From NCBI GenBank assembly GCA_030248225.1, contig JASANE010007433.1, positions 1 through 64,000 on the forward strand: a stretch of 64,000 nt of DNA. The letters run 5' to 3'. Both the position numbers and the translations under genes were made by a program. This DNA is from Trileptium ribeirensis. Taxonomy: Eukaryota; Nematoda; Enoplea; Enoplida; Thoracostomopsidae. Each line of letters starts with the position of its first letter. Position 1 is the first letter of the stretch. Shown in pieces: positions 11,187 through 22,875 of this stretch. The notes beneath the pieces were generated by a model. The model did not search any database. It saw nothing but the letters and a program-made list of their open reading frames with translations, and was not told the origin of the DNA.

Positions 11187-11945
11187 GTTAAGTGTTAAAC
11201 ATCTGTATGCTTTAATATACGTTGATCTTTGAAGCAGATTACCAAAATTGAAATGTTATTGCTCCGAGTTTTATCTGAATTATGGAATATTTAATTCTGT
11301 CAATTTTGTCATAAGCTGCAAAATTCTAAAATCATGTGTTTCCATGCAATAATGTTGGATACATAACGCAGGCGCATGACAATTAGAACATCAATTTTTG
11401 TAAGAAATCATTTAGTATTAACACAATAAACGATATTACGATCAAAGCAATGAAAATGTTATTAAAGCATTTTTATCAAAATTTTATTCCTAGTTAGCTA
11501 AAAATAGTTTTAGTTAGGACTTTAACGGTAAGAACAGTATTATGCATGAGCAAATCGTTTATTCAGTTGAATATTCCCATGTAGGCATGCATGTAGCAGA
11601 GCATCATGTAATGTATATTTTTACTTATTCAACATCAGGTTAAATACTGTGTAAAATTTATAGTACATTGACATATAATTACCTGGCTACCCTTGAAGCA
11701 CAGACACTGAATTGTGAAATATTGAGACTTTTATATAATTGACGTTGCGAAGATGGCCGTAGGAAGTAGTTAATACTATTCGTTAATTGCTAGCGGCCAT
11801 CAACACCGCTAATATAGATACGATATGCATTAGACCTAGCATAACCAACAGAGGATTATAGTAAGGTGGGTGGTTATTTTATTGATACAACTGGTACAAA
11901 GCTTTAAACAGATCAGAAGATCGCCAAAGTTTTAAAATTACATAC

Positions 11946-12059
11946 GTTTTTGCTTTCTCGGCCGATAGCCATGTACTTTAACTTGAATCCGCATTCCTTG
12001 TGATGAACATAATCCGCCGACAGCTTGACGTATCGAAGCTTCGGTTCCGCCGGAAGTCG
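11946..12059 (-). CDS. Ephrin, exon 4 (end of receptor-binding domain)
   Basis: Encodes residues 135-171. TSGGTEAS is followed by GGLCSSQGMRIQVKVHGY, matching the ephrin ending TSNGxxxGxxxxxGGVCxxxxMKIxMKV, and provides the fourth conserved cysteine (C151). The acceptor is CTGTTTCAG|CG. An in-frame TAA lies just past the exon if it is read through, but the donor AAAAC|GTATGT (phase 1) joins cleanly to exon 5. Because a protein ending here would have neither a transmembrane segment nor a GPI signal, splicing is the more likely outcome. A second open frame over the same bases also looks protein-like, but it does not match ephrins or fit the phase. Confidence 0.88.
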
Positions 12060-12784
12060 CTGAAACAGATGTTACACAACGTTACTTAAACGGTTCTTGA
12101 AAGCATAGATAGTGATGCTTAAATATTGTATGGTTACGATTAGTATTTTAACAATTACGAACAAATTCAACAATTACTAAAAACACCGTGTTTCCCATGA
12201 ACGTTAAGCATGTTCCTACGAGTTAACTATATACATGATTTGTCAAAAACATACTCGAAAAACTGCTAACTGATAATATCAAGTCAAAGCCGTGTTAAAA
12301 ACAGTCTACTATATCTGAAAAGCCAATGAATTGTCAATTGAAACGATAATTTGATTTGTGTACATCGTTTGTCTCAGGTTATATGTTATCGGTTTTCTTA
12401 TTCTGAAGACACTGCCTATACTTATAAATTTCACGTTTTTAATATGACGTTGTTTAATGTCTTGGAAGTTTCTTAATTGACCGACTTATAGGAAGAGCAT
12501 AATGGGGACAATTGCGTGGTTGCCCAAATTATCACACCAATCGTTTGTAATACAACTATATAAGGCTATTGACAATGCATTTGTAGTATATATCTTTCTC
12601 TCAGTTGAACTGCTTAATTTAAAAGTTTTCAGATACGAGCTTTCATATTATTAGCAACTGTATCGAGATTGCATAGCGTAGTGAAGTATAGGTACACCTA
12701 CGCCATTTGCGTGCACAGCCAATCAGCTCTTGATAGTTAGTATACGCGATATGCTATATATGGATATCACACAATACCGCACAA

Positions 12785-13240
12785 ATAGAACAAAGTGAAC
12801 ACCGACAATGAGTTTCCCATGGCTAAAAACCCAAAAGTGTAAGCTATTAGCCTCCCAAGAATTCACAATTAATTTAAGAATTTTGGGTCGAGAAACGATG
12901 GGGCCCCATACCCCCGTTCCCATAGAACCATGGGTCGCAGAGCAAAACCAACACCGGCAATGAATTTTCCATGAACGAAACCTTAAACGAAACTTTTCAG
13001 CTGCCCAGAACGTGAGAAAAAAATTTTAGAATTTTGGGTCGAGGAACCACGACGGTGCCATGCGCCCGTATCCATGGAACCATGCGCCGCAAAGTAAAAC
13101 CAACACCGAAAATGAGTTTCCCCTATCCAAAACCCCCAATTGAACCTGTGCAGCCGCCCAGAAAGTCTGAACAAATTTTCTAATTTTGGGTAGAGGAACT
13201 ATGGGGCGCCATATCCCGTACCTCAGGCACCATAACTCCA
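12785..13240. repeat. Tandem repeat, 152 bp x 3 (ephrin intron 3)
   Basis: ACACCGRCAATGA-type landmarks recur at 12799, 12951 and 13103, with GAATTTTGGGTCGAGRAAC further along. Units are diverged by tens of percent, so this is an old array. It is GC-richer than its surroundings. Confidence 0.75.
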
Positions 13241-14258
13241 GTGCCGTAACCTAAATCTAAAACAAATATACTTTGCTACATGTCGTGCAAACACTTTCTG
13301 TACCCGACTGTGTTTTACTCCATGGCAATACCATAGAGTCGTGCACAGGGTTTACATTTGAGATAGGCAAATTCGAGATTTACGTTTAAGGTGGGGCGGC
13401 AAATTCATGATTTACATCAGAATTTGCTAAGTTTCAAGCTTTGATAAATGTCAAATACTTATGCTTCTAAACCGTTTGGGTAAGACATCGCTCGGTAGAC
13501 GGTGCCTCTCACATCCCCCTGTGTACGACCATGCAATAAATTGAACCTGATTGAGTTGAGAAAATAATGTTAAGGATTCTACTGGACTTTCCAAGTTTTG
13601 ACGCGGCGACTGTCCATATACCTAAATATTACGTTATCTGTGGGCTAAAACAGCAACCACTGTGGCGCACTTATCCACCTAACAAAATTGTGTGTTTTGA
13701 ATAGCTAAATATATCGTGTGAAATAAATGAATATATCACAGAGTTATAAGACATGCCGATGTTTTCGGTCACTTATATCAAAACCCAAGTCGTCCAAATA
13801 TATAAATTCCGAGAAGTAAAACTTGTCTAAATGTTAAATTTGACTTTGAAAAACCTTTATTGTATAAATTCGCCTTAAATTAAACTTAATAACGCCATTT
13901 GGCATGTTCAGTGACGTATGCGCTGTAAACGTAAGCATTGAATACTTTGCAAAATATTTTATGTAGCTGGATAGTTAAAAGAAATTTCCTTGAAGCAATG
14001 AAATAATTTCTTATTCAAATGATAAAGATCATTGATACCACCCGTAACAATGAATTACAGAAACCATTCTAAAGCGGAGTACCTTAGAAAACGCCTCAAT
14101 ATTTCCTGTTGTGGTTGGTATGTGTAATGTAGTATATAAATTTCTACTACCCATTTATTTGATTATTCGGCTAACTAAAAATTTCACATTTAGGCTCTCA
14201 ACATAAAATCTTGCGGGTAACCAAGTAATGAAATTAAAAATAAGCTATTACCGCTTAC

Positions 14259-14427
14259 ATATGAAATAGTAAGTTTTGCCGGGTTGAAATTCAGGTGCGC
14301 CGGGATTCGGTGTCCATTCGCGGAAAGTCAGCGAAAGCGGCAACGTTGTTGTCAGCGGATTGTCACACGACACTAAGAACATCGCGTTATCGTCGAGAAC
14401 ACAGTTTTCAAAGCCCCATTTTGAAAC
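14259..14427 (-). CDS. Ephrin, exon 3 (receptor-binding domain, core and binding loop)
   Basis: Encodes residues 78-133. VSKWGFENC carries the second conserved cysteine (C86) and VSCDNP the third (C98). Residues 110-124 (LTFREWTPNPGAPEF) correspond to the ephrin loop that inserts into the Eph receptor, usually FQEFSPNLWGLEF. It ends with GKTYYFI, the conserved xxYYxI strand. The acceptor TATTTTGAG|G is a GAG rather than the usual CAG/TAG. The donor AT|GTAAGC is in phase 1, and the split codon with exon 4 gives serine, making the family motif YYFIS-TS. The next intron (2.2 kb) contains the 152-bp tandem array at 12785-13240. Confidence 0.92.
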
Positions 14428-15064
14428 CTCAAAATACAACAGAATATAACGTAACAGGCAAATATAAGAGGTGGGTACTTATCCCTCCCCATTCTGCCGT
14501 AATATTATTCACTTCCTAGTTTACCCACATATATATTTCGTTATGCAATACCCAGCATAGTTCCACGAACTTTAGTAAGCATGCTATTCGAACGGTGTTT
14601 AATAAACATTCATTCTAAAACCGCACGAACGCGTTGCAGAAGCAGAACACTGCAGTAAGTGTAAATTCTAGTATGTACCATAGAACCTGAATAAAATTTG
14701 TATTGTAAATATGACTACGTAGTAACAATATTATCGATGGCACATGCTACTTAGGTTGTTCGCATGCCCTAAGTCGGATGTATTTTTAGAACTGTGCCGC
14801 CCGTAGTCAGTGTATCTTGGATTTTTAGAGCTAGACGGACAGCGAGCATTGGTCAGAAGTCTGGCTTCTTAAATTTGCTGCTTCTCCTCTTTAAGCCTTC
14901 AACAATGTAGAGCAAAGTAGGTGGTGGTTTCTGTTGAATTGCAAGTTAGTAGAGCCTTTCCCAATAATTTGCACACGTAGACTGCTGCAATATTCCTCTT
15001 AAACGAGAATAGTATTTGGTCTCGTCCAATAGTAATGATTAAAATGGCTCTAGATGCTTTTGAT

Positions 15065-16176
15065 GAGATTGTAGGCTTTAGGCTCAGCTGCGCTCGCTCA
15101 TCGAACCGAACGAATACTGCCTAGATATATGAAGAGTCGAGCTAAATTGGGTTCATGAAGACCAGAGCCGATATGAGCTTGCTCAAATAGAAAATATGGT
15201 TCTTTCTCACCTTTATCAGAGGTGAGATTGTAGGCTTTAGGCTCAGCTGCGCTCGCTCATCGAACCGAACGAATACTGCCTAGATATATGAAGAGTCGAG
15301 CTAAATTGGGTTCATGAAGACCAGAGCCGATATGAGCTTGCTCAAATAGAAAATATGGTTCTTTCTCACCTTTATCAGAGGTGAGATTGTAGGCTTTAGG
15401 CTCAGCTGCGCTTGCTCATCGAACCGAACGAATACTGCCTAGATATATGAAGAGTCGAGCCAAATTAGGTTCATGAAGACCAGAGCCGATATGAGCTTGT
15501 TCAAATAGAAAATATGGTTTTTTCTCAAATTATCAGAAGTGAGATTGTAGGCTTTAGGCTCAGCTGCGCTCGCTCATCAAACCGAACGAATAATGCCTAG
15601 ATAGATGAAGAGTCGAGCCAAATTGGGTTCATGAAGACCAGGGCCGATATGAACTTGTTCAAAACGAAAATATGGCTCTTTCTCACCTTTATCAGAGGTG
15701 AAATTGTAGGCTTTTGGCTCAGCTGCGCTCGGTCATCGAACCGAACGAACACTGCCTAGATATATGAAGAGTCGAGCCAAATTTAGTTCATGAAGACCAG
15801 AGCCGATATGAACTTGTTCAAATAGAAAATATGGCTTTTTCTCACCTTTATCAGAGGTGAGATTGTAGGCTTTAGGCTCAACTGCGCTAGCTCATCGAAC
15901 CGAACGAACACTGCCTAGATATATGAAGAGTCGAGCCAAATTGGGTTCATGAAGAACAGAGCCGATATGAACTTGTTCAAATAGAAAATATGACTCTTTC
16001 TCACTTTTATCAGAGGTGAGATTGTAGGCTTTAGGCTCAGCTGCGTTCGCTCATCGAACCGAACGAACACTGCCTAGATATATGAAGAGTCGAGCCAAAT
16101 TGGGTTCATGAAGACCAGAGCCGAGGCGAGCTTGTGCAAATAGAAAATATGACTCTTTTTCACCTTAAGACGGTTC
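15065..16176. repeat. Tandem repeat, 159 bp x 7 (ephrin intron 2)
   Basis: GAGATTGTAGGCTTTAGGCT recurs at 15065, 15224, 15383, 15541, 15700, 15859 and 16018, a steady 158-159 bp. Units share TCGAACCGAACGAA and GAAGAGTCGAGC. Adjacent units 1 and 2 are nearly identical and later ones drift. It lies wholly inside ephrin intron 2 and has no open frame spanning units. Confidence 0.88.
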
Positions 16177-16988
16177 ACTTTGTTCCTATCAAAAGTTGAT
16201 TATTAACCTTTACTTTTTGTTATTAACCGTCATTATCAGTGTCTTTTCAATATCTCGTTTCGGCCTTAGACCCCCATAAAACCCAATTTGAGGAGCCGTC
16301 ACATTGAGGTGGCTTCTCACATTTTTGAATTTTTAATCACTTCGAGTGGATGAGTTATTGACAATGCCTACATTCCGATTTGATCTTTTCAATTCTCTTC
16401 CTGTATACTACCAACCAGTCCTGCATTAGTTATCTCATGTTTGCCATTGTCCTAGATTGCTGTTACATAATGCAAGTAATTACTAGCGTACTTTTTGAAA
16501 CAGCTACAAGAACGTCTTAGAGTTGCGGATTCCACCAATTTTCGAATAAATCTTCAACGCATCCCTTACGATAGAGTGTTTCATTGCTCAAAATGTATGT
16601 AGTTTACTGACATATATACGGCTAAGCAGCAGAACATATTAAAGTGTAAAAAGTTGTTCAATATCAGACTTGCAACTTCACTATAAACTGAATTTCTTAG
16701 CATTGCTGGAACAAAAATTGACGTTCCGTTGGAAATCAATCATTTAAATTTAAAGTAAATGTATTTAGCTCGCCATCAAAAGCGTTTACCGTGTTTGCCG
16801 TTGGAGGTTAAGAGTAATTTTTTATATTTTGGTTCACGCAAAGATGTATGAATGGTAATAGCGTAGAAAAATACTGTTCGGTCAAATGAATATACGATCC
16901 CTTGAAAGGTAACAATTAACCACAAAGAGCCTGGGTTAATGCCTCAGCCACACTCATCTGACGTAAGTCACCGCGAAACGCTTCTTGC

Positions 16989-17112
16989 CTGATATATTCT
17001 GAGATACTGAACAAAATTTGAATTGAGGTGGCCGGGTTGATACAATGGGCAAAAGATATCGACACGATCTTTCATCCAAGCGTTGAGCGTATAAGGTTCG
17101 GCATCGTCAAAT
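16989..17112 (-). CDS. Ephrin, exon 2 (receptor-binding domain, N-terminal part)
   Basis: Encodes residues 37-77 of the ephrin, the first strands of the cupredoxin-like Eph-binding domain. The segment reads YTLNAWMKDRVDIFCPLY, matching the family pattern Y(T/I)xxxxxxDxVDIxCPxY, and supplies the first conserved cysteine (C57). It ends YLRIYQ, where family members have YxLY. The acceptor is TATTACAG|A. The donor is CAG|GCAAGA, a GC rather than GT donor with otherwise strong consensus. Reading on through the donor meets a stop within a few codons, whereas splicing to 14427 restores the ephrin pattern. The 2.6-kb intron after it contains the seven-copy 159-bp array. Confidence 0.88.
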
Positions 17113-19058
17113 CTGTAATAGTTAATAATTTGGAACATTAAAGTTAGCGATGCTAAATTTAATCAGTGCTAAACGACAACTAACTATGGTCAATGAAGCA
17201 ATGAGGATTACAAACGAAAATGCTGAAAATACATATGATCTGCACGGTACAAAGTTGATTCAGAATGTACGTGTAACTTCGACACAAGTGTGCACTTTCT
17301 GTAGTAATTAATCGATCAATACGTCCTCAGTACCCGGCATCAGCCGTAACCTACGTAGACTAATGCCCAGAGCCGGCGATAGAATGTAAGAGCCTCCTCC
17401 CTAAGTATGATGTGAAGACCCCAACCGAAAATGTGAGGGGCGAATTGAGGCTCCGCATCCCGTTGGCGCAAGGATTGTCCGCGCCGCAAATTTCCAAAAT
17501 TTGCCAAAATTGGAGAAAATTAAATTAAAAATTGGCACAGATACGCCAAATGTGGTGAAATTTTTTTCAAAATAGAACAGTTTCAACTTCCAGTCCCTTC
17601 GTTTCTAGAGACAAATTCAAACACTCGACTCCTCGAAGTGATTAAAAATTCAAAAAATGTGAAGGTGAGGTCTAAGGCACCCCTCAATTGGGGTATGGGG
17701 ATTCTGCCTCCAGACCTGAATGTATCTAGACAAACGTACCTGAAATCTGACAGGCATCAAAATAAAAATTAAAATCTTGAAAGCATTGCTGTATAACAAT
17801 GTATAACAGAATAGAACACAATAAACGGGATAGGCAGTGGTCAACCTGCTATATCCATAAGTCCTGCTTCAATTGCAAGTTCAATCAACAAATCAAACCA
17901 AAAAATATGTCCGTTTGTGTAAACAACATTTAGGTGAGTATATATATTACAATAATGTATTTGTTCTGAAGCAAAAGCGGGTCAAATTATGTGCTAGGAT
18001 CCACTACACTTTGCATGTTGTAACTGTCATATCAACGATGGGAATTAATTTACGGTCTTTACTGTATTCTTTGTAATATTTCCATTTTTCCGCAATTAAT
18101 GTCATTGTATGAATTTTATAGCCCAATGCAAATTTGACAAATTTAACATATTATTAGCTTGCAATTTCATGTATTCGGAAGGATTGTGATATTTGTCAAC
18201 ATTTTTGATAATTTCAACAAATTCCAACATGGAAATTTTAAAATTCTTCGTTTGCAATTTAGTCACTATTAATCATAAAATATGGTGTGATACAACTACG
18301 TGAATGAAATCCACAACTTCCGTCTTAAGATTTCGAACGCATCTAATTATTGTCTACGAAGTGGAAAGTTTTTTGCAATTATACGCAAAACTACAGATAA
18401 TCGGATTTAATGGTTCGGTTGTATAAATTTGGATATGAAATCAAATGCGTACTGTTATTTCCGTTATTACGTTGTCATTCAGTAGGAAAGGAAGCATTGG
18501 ATCATCGTAAAACTGGACAACGGTGGATAACACAATAATTCGGCCACATCTCAATCATATATACTATAAAGTTTTTCCCATTAAACACTGTCGCTCTATT
18601 TGCAACATAGCAATTTACGAACTCCCTTCCCCGTCCTATTTCACAACTCTTGCGTGGTTATCGCCCGACGTTTCTGCCGCCGTAGTTAGACAAGTATTTT
18701 CCCTGAAAAAATGTGCAAGGAAAATACATAGTCTATCCCAACATACGTTTCTAACTCACTGTGAAAATTGTGGTTGAAACATTAAGACCTTAAAAACTCA
18801 CCACTATAAATGGGTTCAATATTAGAAAAAATAACTATTTGAAGGGTAACAAAACAAATAATATTGCTTAGTAGATACAGTGCAATCAGCAATAACTGGT
18901 ACTTCAAATATAAAACATTAAAAAATGCGTCTATTTACGATGATCAATACTACAATTAAACATTGAAATTTCCATATTGTTTCATGACTACTGAATGTAA
19001 CCCGATAAGTTCTTTTGGCCTCGATATTATTCCATTTATGCTAAAAGGCGTGTGGTAA

Positions 19059-19523
19059 TGCGTGAGTCCATGGGAGGTGCGCATATCACAGTTGTTTTAT
19101 TGTTAAAATCACAAACGGAACTGTTGACAAATTTGCTAACGCCTATTTCTGCCATTCGTATTCACAGTTTCACGAACACGAGCATGGACTTTGTGATGTT
19201 CAAACACAATTTGCATATGTACAGATGCTTAATTTCCCACGTTTGTCAACTATTTTGAAATGAGATGCAGAGTAGGATGAATGTGCTCGCGTAAAGTATA
19301 AAAAATTTTGTCAAAAATACTAGTGAATTCACATTTTCCAGTGAATGTGGTCAGTAAACTGTAGTATGACTGTAGTATAAACAGCAAATGAGTAAAATAG
19401 TGATGGAAAAAAGCGTCGCAAATGGACGACTTACATAAGCGCAAATCGACGCGCGTTCATCGGTTTTAAGTAACGCCGACTGTTAAACCCAATCTGTATA
19501 GGTACCTAAAGTGGACTCACGCA
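19059..19523. mobile_element. Harbinger-like miniature element in ephrin intron 1 (copy 1)
   Basis: The left end TGCGTGAGTCCATGGGAGGT and right end ACCTAAAGTGGACTCACGCA form an inverted pair with perfect first 11 bases. The element is flanked by TAA at 19056-19058 and 19524-19526. It is 465 bp long with no coding capacity. The same termini bound the 470-bp element at 21461. Confidence 0.78.
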
Positions 19524-19615
19524 TAACCTCTCTTTGTCCGGATGATTATTTTATGTTAACGCGCAACACCTAATTGTGCACTTTTTGACAAGCAACACAA
19601 CGATAATTGTGCACG

Positions 19616-20110
19616 CTTACTCATCTTACGTAAACCCACTTGTTGAGTATTCCAATCAAGTTTGGTCACCATGTTACTTAAATGATATTGATGCTGTAGA
19701 GCATATGCAGCGGTATTTCACTCGTAGTTTATATATATTCTAAGGCAGACATTGAGTCAAGGTTATATGCATCTCGGCTTAGTCATCTAGAACTAATGTA
19801 GCTACAGGAGCAGAGTCCACTTGCAAATGGTTTTCATATGTTTGCATAACTTCACTGATCTAATCATAGATGTCTTTTTCGGTATTCTCAACCAAATCTG
19901 AGAAGTCATAGTCTAAAGCTGTATAAGCCAAAGTCCAGAACCAACACATCGAAGCACTTTTTCTCACACCGCTCAATTGATCCTTGGAACTCTCTAGCTG
20001 ACTGTGTTGATAACAAAGCTCTACTCGGAGCCAGGAATTCAAATGCATTTCGGAAAATCCTAAAACAGGTAAACTTCTCAAATTACTTAAAATTTAATAG
20101 AAGCCTATGA
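19616..20110 (+). mobile_element. LINE relic in ephrin intron 1
   Basis: Plus-strand translation gives PLVEYSNQVWSPCYLNDIDA and EHMQRYFTRSL, then after many frame changes IPWNSLADCVDN and YLKFNRSL. This is the post-catalytic part of a jockey/CR1-like reverse transcriptase, antisense to the ephrin gene. Heavily decayed. Confidence 0.65.
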
Positions 20111-21460
20111 ATCAGATGTAATTGCCGGTATTCACCTCATTTTTGTTCTATCTAGTTGGCGGTAGTTTGGTCAGTGATTTCGTAAACTGGTTAAATGTAT
20201 ATAGATGCACATTACATATTGTTTTTGCAGTAAACTACTTTGTTATTTATAAGTTCTTACTACCTCGCTTAATTTATTACTGAAATCTTCGTTGCTTGAA
20301 TGTTAAAATTTTTGCAGCGGTGCAATCTTTTCATAAATAGAATATAATTGTTGTACAGGAAACATAAAATTCTGTAAACGTTTGAGTGCGAATTCAATGC
20401 AGATTATACCTATGTATTGTACCTAAGTTGAGAGTTATACGGTCATTTGGCAGTTAATTCAACCATATAAACCACATTTGTTTGCGGCGTATATATACGT
20501 TTTAGTTCATTAAATCGTGTTATATTTGGTTGAGTTAACCAAAATAATGAGCTACAAAACGCTGTTTAGTAGCGCGTCAAAGAATTTTACGATTGTAAAA
20601 TCTGTCGATAAAATTTTATAGGTTTATCATCTGCCATAAAAATCTAGACTGTGCGGATATTGATACAACAGCATGAATTAATTGCGCTGATTTATTAAAA
20701 CAAATTCTCGGCAGCAATCCTTCAAATTTATGGACATGAAATTCATTCCGATTACGTTTTTTATGTATTTACATAAAACGTTTGACGGCGATATACTAGT
20801 CCATTCTAAAACTGCATACCCGCAAAATTTCTGATTCAGCCTGGGTTAGCGAACGTAAGCAAAATTTACCACACAGGTTTATGACCGGGACTAAACTGTA
20901 CGACTATGAATACAAGATTTATTGAGTGGCAATTTTAGCGAAATAAAACGACAACTCGTAAAACCAAACTGAATCCAGAGAACGTGAAACCAGACTAATA
21001 TAGCATACAATGGTTGAAAATTTATTCGGTATTACTTTGAGAGCCATCTTCTGGTTTTCGCTTGGGCAACGTTTATCTTAGTAATATGAATAGAACCCGC
21101 TCGAGCATGTGTTAACATGCATTTCATGTATATAGCATTAAACAAACTTTTGTAGAACAATGAACAAATTGATTCCAGTTGACTTATGACCATCGATCAT
21201 TAAACATATAGTCATTTCCTAAAGATCATCACCAACTGAACGAACAAGGACTGTCCAGCATACGACACACTGGGTTAACTTAATGAGTTGCAATGTATTC
21301 AAACATTAAGGGGTAGTCAGCCACAATTCACACATCAAAAGGCTTAATCTCGTTTCCGGTGTGTTTCACTTATGCATATAGTTTCCAATTTTATGTTCTA
21401 ATCTCCTATGTTTGTTTTTGTACACTATACTATTAATAAAGGAAAACATATATATACTTA

Positions 21461-21930
21461 TGCGTGAGTCTAGTTTAAGTGCGTACACTATGGATTTTGT
21501 CAAATTCACGAAATGGATCGTTCGCGATGACATTCTGCAATCGGCATTCGAATTTTAGTGAGCGCAAACAAGGGCTCTGTAATGAACGAAAGAAATTTAC
21601 GTACGAGCCCATTTCTCCATTTCGCACGTTTCTCCACGTTCACCAAATGACATGCTGAATCGGACAGGTGCGTTTGCCGTCTATGTCTGTATTGCATTAT
21701 AGCAAAAACACGATTACCAGCCACGTTTTTCCGTGTACGCGGTCAGAAAAATGCGATGCTAAATAGCACAAAATAGCGACAGCGAACAGCACCTACATGT
21801 TAGTACATCACAAATATTTGTTGGAGTACATAAGGAAAAATCTTTGTTCGTGTATACTCATCGCTTTTACGATCCTAAACTGAGTTGACAAAAGAACAAC
21901 CCGTGTACGCACCTACAGTGGACTCACTCA
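21461..21930. mobile_element. Harbinger-like miniature element in ephrin intron 1 (copy 2)
   Basis: TGCGTGAGTC...AAGTGCGTACAC at the left is inverted as GTGTACGCACCT...GGACTCACTCA at the right. It is flanked by TTA on both sides (21458-21460, 21931-21933). It is almost the same length as the 19059 copy but has a largely diverged interior. Confidence 0.75.
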
Positions 21931-22768
21931 TTAACCAGGATACTCCACAGCGTACCTAAAGCCTGTAAACTGAATAATTTTTAGTCATCTTCCGTCTGCC
22001 TGCCAGCCTGTCAAGTTTGTATTAAAAACAATCTCATACCTGGTTGGCTATGACATGTGAACGGTGAGTATGGATGATTTCATAATTTAAGTGATCGTGA
22101 TTTATTTAGCAATACTTAATACAATATGAAAAAGTCATGGGAACAAGAACGAAATGTAAACATAAAGCTTTTATCAGTATCCGTTATACAGCAAAACATT
22201 TCCTGTTAAGCTCCTTCAATCAAATGGTGTCAATCTCAATATTTTGCACTTTTCGAGTGGTCATTTCTAACACAATATATAGTTTCATCTCAAAGAGCCA
22301 TTAGTAGTGAGGACAAATATAATTCAATTTGTACTCATCTTTTGCACAGCATAAAACTTTCTCAAAATTTTAACAATTATAGACAATCACACTGTTCTTG
22401 ATTGAGTCAACATCTTAATTTACAATTCCGTATCTAGAATAACTCAATAGCAACGTCCGAAAAATAATCTCTCACCTTCCCATGGAAACCATGTTAAGGA
22501 AAGTTGGTTGCCACAAATACGTATATCAAATAAATCATCTATATTTTGCGAATAAATTTATTGATTTCTTATTGTACACACAAGATTTTTAGATTTGCTG
22601 CAGAGTTCCGGTTCTGAAACACAGGCAAACAGCTTTGGCTGCATTACTGTAATATCAGTGAACTAAAATAATAACCCGTGAATGAAAACTAAAAACACAT
22701 CGTGTCACGGCGATATATAAACAGATCAAAGTTGAAGAACATAATGGACTAAACCGCTATAGACTTAC

Positions 22769-22875
22769 ATCGCATTGCTTGAATTCCAGTGGATATCAGG
22801 AAGTTGAATGGCGTCGACGTGGTTGAGTAATAGCGCACAAGCAATTGCCGCAATGGTTTCTAACAAGGAGAACAT
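22769..22875 (-). CDS. Ephrin, exon 1 (signal peptide)
   Basis: First coding exon of an ephrin, a cell-surface ligand of Eph receptor tyrosine kinases used in contact-dependent repulsion and tissue patterning. The ATG at 22875 opens 35 codons plus two bases. Residues 2-22 form a hydrophobic secretion signal, followed by IHWNSSNA, where ephrins characteristically carry a WNSSNP-like start of the mature protein; N31 is a potential glycosylation site. The exon ends at a consensus donor, GCGAT|GTAAGT, in phase 2. The next exon supplies the third base of the split codon, so the frame is continuous. The 5.7-kb intron that follows holds two Harbinger-like miniature elements (19059-19523, 21461-21930), a LINE relic and otherwise unremarkable AT-rich sequence. 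No promoter was recognised upstream. Confidence 0.85.

Noticed and set aside
11683..11706. 24-nt minus-strand exon with good acceptor and donor between ephrin exons 4 and 5
   Set aside because: In the required phase it contains a TAG. It could be a poison exon, but there is no support beyond the sites.
11946..12059. Alternative reading frame of ephrin exon 4 (KLSADYVHHKECGFKLKY)
   Set aside because: It looks protein-like, but the phase from exon 3 and the TSGGxxxx...GGLC pattern select the other frame.
15065..16176. CRISPR-like array
   Set aside because: The whole 159-bp unit repeats with no unique spacers, in eukaryotic intronic DNA.
18600..18700. Minus-strand acceptor with short open frame inside ephrin intron 1
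   Set aside because: Strong acceptor, but no matching donor and the frame stops quickly.
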